Source: Coprinellus micaceus
Taxonomy: Eukaryota; Basidiomycota; Agaricomycetes; Agaricales; Psathyrellaceae
NCBI GenBank assembly: GCA_951394405.1
Contig: OX596344.1
Coordinates: 310,001-374,000 of the forward strand
Reading direction: 5' to 3'
DNA length: 64,000 bases
Within the stretch, counting starts at the first letter, position 1. Each line of letters opens with the position of its first letter. Shown here piece by piece: positions 57,801-64,000 of this stretch. The position numbers and the translations under genes are program-made. The notes below the pieces were generated by a model. The model was not told the origin of the DNA and searched no databases. It was given only the letters and a program-made list of their open reading frames with translations.

Positions 57801-59121
57801 TTGATGTGGGAGATTACAGAAGCCCATGAGCACTCTCATCCAACGCAAACCGGAAAGAAGAAGAAGAAAAAGAAGAATCCTCTCTTCGATGTACCTGAAA
57901 ATGAGCACAACACACAAACAGCCCCGCAGATTCATCATTCCATGTCCCAGAAGGTCGAGCCGGAGCAGCAGCTCAACATGTTGGTGCTTCTGAGGACGCA
58001 CAGTACTGATCCAGCTCTCACGGTGAGCACCTTTTATTTGACACCTACCAATTGTCCCGGGCTCAACCCATCACACGTAGGGGTTTGCACGCAAGCTCAA
58101 GACCCACCTGCTCTCACGGCTACTTGGACTGCCATTTGATTCTGATGAGACCTACTTCACTGATGAGGACCTCGGTCAAGTTATTATTATTGACAGCATC
58201 CTCTACCGGCACCGGACGATCCAGATCAACTTCACCACTTACGACCTTAGGCGGGAGCAAGACTCAATCAACCCCAACACTGGCATTCGTGCAGTCATGC
58301 TTCTCTCAAACGAGGACTATGATCCAGACAGCCCAAACCACCCATACTGGTACTGTCAAGTCCTGGGTGTGTTTCATTGTTATGTCATCCACAATGGGCC
58401 ACGTTCCTCGTCAAGGCAGCCACAGTCCATGCAGTTTCTCTGGGTTCGCTGGCTGGCGTTGGAGAAGGACTGGGAATTTGGGTTCCAGGCCAAGCACCTG
58501 CCTCGGCTGAGTTTTGTGGATGAGGCTGTGGATGGTACAGCAGCATTCAGATTTGTTGATCCTGCAAATGTCGTTCGCGAGGTCCACCTGATTCCAGATG
58601 AAGATAGCGGGAGGAATGCCCGGGGGCTTGGGCCGAGCATGGTGCGGCGCGAAGATGATGGTTTCAATGATAACCAGGATTGGGACACATTCTGGTTAAA
58701 TATGTGTGTCATTATATTTGTTTGTGATAGCTTTGACTGACCACATCACAGGTTCGTTGACCGTGATATGTTTATGAGATACAGAGGCGGCGGCGCTGGC
58801 CACGCTGCAGTCAGAGACGCGGTCGACGAGTTTTTGCTCGATCGGGATGCTGTCGACGTCGAGCATCAAGAGAAGCGTGCAGCCGAGCTCGAGGGACCAG
58901 AGTATCAAATTTGGCAGGAAGTGGTCGGAGACGCACAAGCTCTACAGGATGCCGAAGATCGAGACGGCTGGGAGGATGAATTTGGGGATAGTATGGACGA
59001 AGAAGAGGACGAGGACTATGGATATACCCGGCAAGACGCTTCAGAGGCTGGTGACCTCACTGCAGACGAGGACTACGAATACAGAGAGTCAGAGGATGAC
59101 GAGAATGGGCGTGGATGGTAA
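54801..59121 (+). pseudogene. Plavaka-family transposase with 8-bp frameshift
   Basis: Multi-exon gene. Exon 1 (54,801-55,106) has a CPHC...H..WC zinc-like start; exon 2 begins 55,164. Family signatures follow in order: FGLYRIYIFGKP, GSDSTLLANFGNQSLWPIYL, HYLAYIPK, CPCPRCL, LLHEFELGVFKSVFTHLLR, FAARDFEDVLQ, FNLTTYKLHSLGHYVRYIR, GTTDSFSSQ, FVDRDMFMRYRGGG. An acidic tail ends the protein. The Asp in GSDS and the Glu in LLHEFELGV are candidates for catalysis. At 56,022-56,029 eight extra bases (aagactac) separate GELY from the expected TSDAFIEAHEE, shifting the frame; all other junctions keep phase. The protein would move its element by cut and paste; with the shift it should be dead. A sequencing error is the alternative. 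Confidence 0.87.
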
Positions 59122-60148
59122 TGTCACACCTGGTGATGCTCGAAATTGTTCGGTTTTTGTCAAGTCGGATATCGAGCTCGGGGAAGATTTGTTGACAGAA
59201 TCATGTTATATATGTTGTAAGGTATATGTAAAAACTATCTCTAGAATGAGGCACTCATAAACTCGTAAGGGAGTGAGTAAACAAAGTAGGCCCCGACGCA
59301 CCGCCGGTGTGCGGCGCTGCCACGTGAACTTTCGATATTTGGGCTATGCTAGCATGCCAAATTGAAACTGCCTTGTCTCTTATGCTTGTTCCGTAACCGC
59401 ATGTAGCCATGCTCTACAGTAGCCGCACACAAATGCACCTCCAGTTCCACTACAGACACGACTGACATCATCGCTGATGTGGGATCTCACTTTAGACGCC
59501 AAACAAGCGCCTACCGTCCTGCCACTTGTCGCTCCCTATACGTGCTACAGCATGGTATACACGTCCCATACAGACCGTACCTATGAGCAATCGAGACTCC
59601 TGGCCTCCATAGATAGTGACACAAGCCTCGTACTGGCCATATATAGCCGTTTATACCTTGCAATGCCTACACATGCAATCGTTTCATACGTACGCAGTAC
59701 GAGTCTTGGGGTGGCATCTGTACTGGTACAAGGGTATACACGGCATACGAGGGAAGCGGATTTTTGTTGATGCTGGGGTATACCTCAACGTGAGTCCGCC
59801 TCTAGTCATACGAGTACTTAATCAACGGTACCCGAACATATCCCTTTATATTTGGTGGGCATACCAGGGACACGTCAAGTCGAAGGGAAAAGGTGGAGCT
59901 GTCGTTCACTTCGGGAAGTAGGGTATACATCATCAATGGTGACGATCAGACATACCTTCCCTTGGATAGAACACAGAGGTCGTCAGGGGGGCAAGCTATG
60001 CAAAGAGTCACATGTTACGCTTCGCTTCACATGTCTTGTAATATGCCTATTATTCTTATTTTTCGTCGAGGACTTATTCTTTTTCTTTTCGGCAAACTCT
60101 TTTGTATTATTATTTGTGTTTTGGTTAAGTAGTTGACTCTCGTAGACT
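59122..60148. other. Right side of Plavaka element, motif cluster
   Basis: No gene. A near-palindrome lies at 59,297-59,315 (cgcaccgccggtgtgcgg). From 59,520 to 59,950 there are many GTATAC, CATAC and TATAC words, facing the similar cluster at 52.2-52.4 kb. Confidence 0.5.
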
Positions 60149-60609
60149 TGTTATGACGTTTATTGAGTCACTTTATTTATGACTCATATTCGATTCATAC
60201 TTAGTCCGTTCCGACTAAGTTTGACTAGTCTTTGACTGTAATTGACTCATAGTTATATTGACTTGTAGTTATATTGACTCATAGTGACTAGTATCCATGG
60301 GTATATAAACCCTTTAGATTAGACCCATGTACTTTAGCTTGTTATACTTTTCCCCAACTATCGAATAAGTGCCTTGTGCCAAAACCCAGAGACAACTAAG
60401 AGCAAGCCAATTAAGCCAATAAGACAACGACCAACACTTTAAGTCCAAGTGAGCTATTGTCAACATAGTTCTTGGTAGTATCAGTTACAACGATCGTCAA
60501 CATCGTACTCGATACCAAGTTAAGTGATCATTGTATCAGTTATCATTAACCTGCCCAGAGTCGACCAATTGTCAGACACTTGTCCAACTCCCTCATCGAG
60601 GTCGTAACA
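60149..60609 (+). mobile_element. Possible solo LTR
   Basis: 461 bp starting TGTTATGAC and ending GTCGTAACA, an inverted pair with one T/C difference. Inside, TTGACT(C/T)(A/G)TAGTTATA occurs in tandem, followed by a TATA box and a region that would suit U3-R-U5. No 5-bp target duplication (agact against tcaca) and no adjoining retroelement genes, so the call is tentative. Confidence 0.45.
60302..60308 (+). promoter_or_regulatory. TATA box in the LTR-like sequence
   Basis: The word gggtatataaaccc at 60,299-60,312 is a clean TATA element, about 150 bp into the LTR-like unit. Confidence 0.55.
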
Positions 60610-61139
60610 TCACAGTTCACAATCAATTGAGCAATTAATTGATATTCGAGAGAGAGATGGAAAATGAGAGAAGTCCAATCTACAAAACACAGGATCTACA
60701 TGAAAAGGAAGAGTAAGCAAGGAAGCAGAATGATGTATCATGGGGTTGTGTTGCCCAACGTGAATAGCAAGAGGCCCACGAGCACCTCATACAATGGCAC
60801 TTGCACCCATATTGGACTGGAGGGCCTGTGTGAGATATTGAGATCCACAGTCTACAGTTCCGAGCACCCCACGGTGGAACTGAGCTGCTCATGCCCACTA
60901 TATCTTCTGCCCCCGAATATTAGTCCGTTGAGTCTGTCGAGTCTTGCTGAATGCTCACTCCATCTCCAGCATGCGGAGGACATGCTTGTGACCCAGTAAG
61001 AATGTCAAGCAGAGAACCCAGAGCTTTGAGGTGCTTCAAAACGGTTTCCTGAACCTCACTCCACTTCTTCGACCAGAATTCTGTTGGAAGACAATGCTCA
61101 TGTCAACTCTATCTCTACAAAGAATACCTCTATTTCGAA
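60610..61139. other. No supported gene
   Basis: A plus-strand frame at 60,664-60,999 (111 codons) has no recognisable feature and overlaps an opposite frame of similar length. I do not call a gene. Confidence 0.4.
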
Positions 61140-61320
61140 TGTTTTACTTATCTTCTATTGTTCTACAGAGAACAACAACCACCTTGTATTATTCCCATTA
61201 TACTCGCACTTATTGTTCTCTTATCTCCACCTTATCTCCATTCACTGCTATTGTTCTCTACTTATGGAAGGTCTATTGTTCTTTCTTATTGTTCCACATA
61301 TAGGTTATCTATTGTTCTCC
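61140..61320. repeat. Scattered TATTGTTCT repeat
   Basis: At least six copies of (C/T)TATTGTTCT within 180 bp, at about 61,153, 61,211, 61,248, 61,270, 61,285 (variant) and 61,308. Pyrimidine-rich. Confidence 0.75.
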
Positions 61321-61335
61321 ACAGTATATAGTCCA

Positions 61336-61441
61336 CACTGTAAGTGGGTGAGTCCCCATCGAACTCTCCCCACTTACAGGTGCGTATCTTGTATACCCTA
61401 CTTACTTTTAATCTAACATTGAACTCTTCCCACTTACAGTG
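61336..61441. repeat. Inverted CACTGTAAGTGGG / CCCACTTACAGTG set
   Basis: CACTGTAAGTGGG at 61,336-61,348 pairs with CCCACTTACAGTG at 61,429-61,441. A third copy, CCCACTTACAGG at 61,369-61,380, forms a tight hairpin with the first. The words gaactct.cc precede both right-hand copies. The termini resemble CACTA/CACTG-type transposon ends. Confidence 0.7.
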
Positions 61442-61899
61442 GGTCATACTTGCATCATTCTACAGGAGTCGGGCACCGTGTATGGGCACATTTGCGTTTA
61501 TGTTTCGGGGGCAGCCACACAGTTGAGCTGTTGGTAATCCACGTACAAGATTGGTCGCGTCAAATTATAGGGATCAAAAGGAGGAAGATTGTGTTGAATC
61601 AAGGAAATGGCACGGAGGACAATCACAGTTTGCATATGCAACGGTAATTTGGGTTTGGATGGTGTTGCAGGATCGTGGCCATGGTCGAGGTCAGGAACAG
61701 GAACAGCGAGGAGGGTGAGACATGGGGATTGAACCCCGCCCGAGGAAGCGGTAGTTGCACACAAGAAGCGTCCTGGGCCTGGAGCAGGGGAGGTTGGAAA
61801 GGGGTAGAGGAAAGGTGGTTTGGTTAGCTGGGTTTGTTGCAGGGACAGGAGGGAGACATACCTCGCTCCAGCTTGGCAGCTATGGAATCCCTCTTCACC
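61442..61899. other. No supported gene
   Basis: Only overlapping short frames. A minus-strand frame (61,995-61,498) is long for the region but has no domain. Confidence 0.4.
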
Positions 61900-63890
61900 A
61901 AAGGTGACCCTGCGCCATGATCGAGACAGAGTAGGCGAGATGGGTTGATGGAGGTCTTGAACAAGGACGGGTGTTTTGGTTACAGTGTTTGTCATCTAGG
62001 GGGTGTCGGCTCAAGGCTGTGGGGACATGAGAAGTGTCTCAGTCGGCTTCGAGCACTGAGCTTGCGGTCATCAGGCGAGAATGCGAAGCTGTAGGTGATG
62101 ATGGGGGGAGGACACAAGAAGAGGTTTGATGGCCGCTTTGACCAGTTGGCTTGGACTCTCATCACAACCACCACCTCGACTCTCGTCTCAACCCTTCCCC
62201 TACGACACTCGAATTTACACTAAGCTGTGGCTCCTTGTTGCTTGCTCTATCATACTGCCCACCCAATGTGCCACGAAGACCAATTGAACTCTAATTCAGT
62301 TCTAATGCTCGGACCCCAGATCCAAAGCCCTGGCTATTGGCTACAAGGTGAAGGGGTGGGCACCAAGGACGATGGTAGGGTTTGAATCACATTTGGTTTT
62401 ATGTTCATGAGGTGGAGATGTAGTACTGAATGAGAGTCACAGAGAGTTCGCAGGCAGATGGAGGGTAGTACCGTGTTGGGGGATGTGTTGTAGGTGGAGA
62501 CAGGTCCAGTTAATCTGGGTCCATTTAGTCTGGTTCTAGTAATGAGCTGAGGATGACGTACCTCAACTGAACTCAGTGGTCAATGAGCCACAAAGACAGG
62601 GTAGAACTGGAGCAGGTGAGGGGCGTTTATGGGGTCTTAAATCACACATTGTTTGCCTAGCCGTTACCCTCATGGCTATCAAGTTCGTTCACTTTTGTTG
62701 GGCCAAGTGGTCTCGCTTCAAGCGGTTTGATTCATATTGGATATTTGCTGAGAATTTCCATGTTATACCCCACACCCCTCACAGGTGACTGGGGGTGGTG
62801 CCAAAGGGAGTTGACTGGCATGCAATATGAGGGAAGGAGGCAAGGGTTGCTTGATGGCCAGTTTGACTCACTGAGACTATTGATCTGTTCCCTTATTGGG
62901 ATCTCCAAGTCAGCCCCTGCAACTCTTTTTCTCTTGACGATGTTCAGCTGCTACTACACTTCTCCAACCTCTCAGAACCGCAGCCTTTCTTCACCCCACC
63001 TCTTCCATACAACTCACTGATGACAAGACACTGTCCAGTAAATGTCAGCCTCCCCAGGAGCAAACAGACCAAGCCACCCCTATAGTTTTCCCCCTCATCG
63101 CTCCCTCGGACCTCTGTCAGCTCCTGTCCCTGTCTTTTCATCAATCTTTCTTCCCTCAGCTTCCCTTCATTAACTTGGGGGCCATGTCCAAATGGTCTTA
63201 CAGCCCTGGCTCACCTTCTCTCAACAACACAATGACCAACCCCATAAGGCTAGAAATTGGTGTTCTTGCTAGCAACTCTACCCACCACAACGTCCTCAAC
63301 TCACCCCCCTTCCCCCCCTTCTTCTTCCTGGTCTACCTCAGTCCATCTGCCAACTCACTCCCTCTCCTATTATACACAATTCTCTGCATTGGACATGGCC
63401 CCAGCCGCTGCTTCTGCGCCAGGCAACTCCATCACAGTACATAACCCCAAGTCCCGACAATGTGGATTGGGCCCTCTGTAAGTGACGAGCTCTCCAGCAC
63501 ATTCTATCCCTCTTCATGTCCCCCCTTTCCAACTGTCAACTCTGCCTCTCTGTTCTTTGGATAGCCCCTCATCCTCTTCCCCGATCAGCCGCCTCATTCA
63601 CCTGCATTGCCCCCCAATCCTTGGTACAACCTGTCTTGACATCTGTTGTGAAGAATTGGTTCTTTGAGGATGGTGAAAGTCAAAGGTCTCACCACTATGA
63701 GAAACCTGAACCCATCACAGATATCCCCCATCCAGCTCTGTGAATAGAGACCATCAGATGTCAAAAATGTTTTCAAAATTGTGTTTTGATGGTGGGGGAT
63801 TGAGCTTGATGCTGTTAACCAACTCTCTCCCTTGAGATTGATGGTGGACCTAGGGAAAGGGTGAAGGCAAGGTATAAGAACCCCAGGCAA
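61900..63890. repeat. Repeat D, CpG-depleted copy of repeat C
   Basis: Collinear with 49,880-51,940. At 62,826-62,915 all CpG sites seen in the matching 50,918-51,010 sequence are TG or CA. It contains two copies of the RFDG motif (62,098 and 62,826). No intact gene. Confidence 0.78.
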
Positions 63891-64000
63891 TCACATGGAG
63901 ACCAAGTTGTCACTTTCCAGATCCCTCTTGCAAATGCTGTCCTCCCATGCAATGGGATTGTTTACTTGATGTTGGGTCGAAATATTAGTATGGCTTCCTC
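63891..64000. other. Window end, nothing seen
   Basis: No feature recognised in the last 110 bp. Confidence 0.4.

Larger units (their letters stand above)
52150..59990. mobile_element. Plavaka-type transposon with DUF6698-like gene
   Basis: Two divergent genes, DUF6698-like (minus) and Plavaka transposase (plus), lie between two clusters of GTATAC-like motifs. Repeat C ends by homology at about 51,940, so the element starts after that point. The exact ends and target duplication were not found; the coordinates are estimates. Confidence 0.5.

Noticed and set aside
60149..61000. Full-length LTR retrotransposon
   Set aside because: No gag, protease, reverse transcriptase or integrase frame and no second LTR lie in the window after this point.
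61690..61760. tRNA T-arm-like word (ggggttcaatcccc on the minus strand)
   Set aside because: No D arm, anticodon stem or acceptor stem could be drawn around it.

Overview
The window looks like a transposon-rich stretch of a filamentous basidiomycete genome, most likely an agaricomycete. The evidence is short introns (about 41-65 nt) with GT...AG ends and CTAAY-like branch points, NACHT-type NTPase genes with a long disordered N-terminus, and two transposase families that are expanded in mushroom-forming fungi: KDZ (Kyakuja-Dileera-Zisupton) and Plavaka. No rRNA or tRNA gene and no CRISPR array was seen. The species was not identified.

Layout. (1) 1-6.07 kb: a NACHT NTPase gene with one premature stop, plus upstream repeat-like DNA. 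The whole block recurs at about 36.1-41.5 kb, where the NACHT gene is intact. (2) 6.075-29.34 kb: one very large KDZ-type element bounded by about 79-bp inverted termini that start CAGTG. It carries an intact TET/JBP-type 2OG-Fe(II) dioxygenase gene, a nine-exon KDZ transposase with two in-frame stops, and at least six cargo genes of unknown function. One cargo gene is a long protein with a Zn2Cys6-like cluster and coiled coils. Clusters of a CACGG/CCGTG hexamer recur all through the element, in intron, 3' and coding DNA alike. (3) 23.465-28.12 kb: a second, non-autonomous transposon with 1057-bp inverted repeats, nested inside a cargo gene exactly at a splice donor. The assembly gap (200 N) sits in it and is flanked by an identical 1206-bp sequence, so the inner part is probably duplicated by assembly. 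(4) 29.34-34.5 kb and 43-49.4 kb: two copies of a block of degenerate hypothetical genes. One copy has acquired a 221-bp MITE, the other abuts a small element rich in ACCTG. (5) 36.1-43 kb: second NACHT block plus a 1.1-kb insertion. (6) 49.9-51.95 kb and 61.9-63.9 kb: two copies of another repeat. The second copy has lost almost every CpG to TpG or CpA. (7) About 52.15-60 kb: a Plavaka-type element with a DUF6698-like gene and a frameshifted Plavaka transposase in divergent orientation, between clusters of GTATAC-like motifs. (8) 60.15-60.61 kb: a possible solo LTR.

How the parts fit. The KDZ element fits the published association of fungal TET/JBP oxygenases with KDZ transposons: a base-modifying enzyme travels with a transposase, in a genome where repeat copies show the mark of CpG methylation and deamination. 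The transposase and two cargo genes now carry stops, while the TET/JBP frame is complete. The less familiar parts are the size of the cargo, the motif arrays, and the DUF6698-Plavaka pair. All assignments come from reading the sequence; no database search was run.
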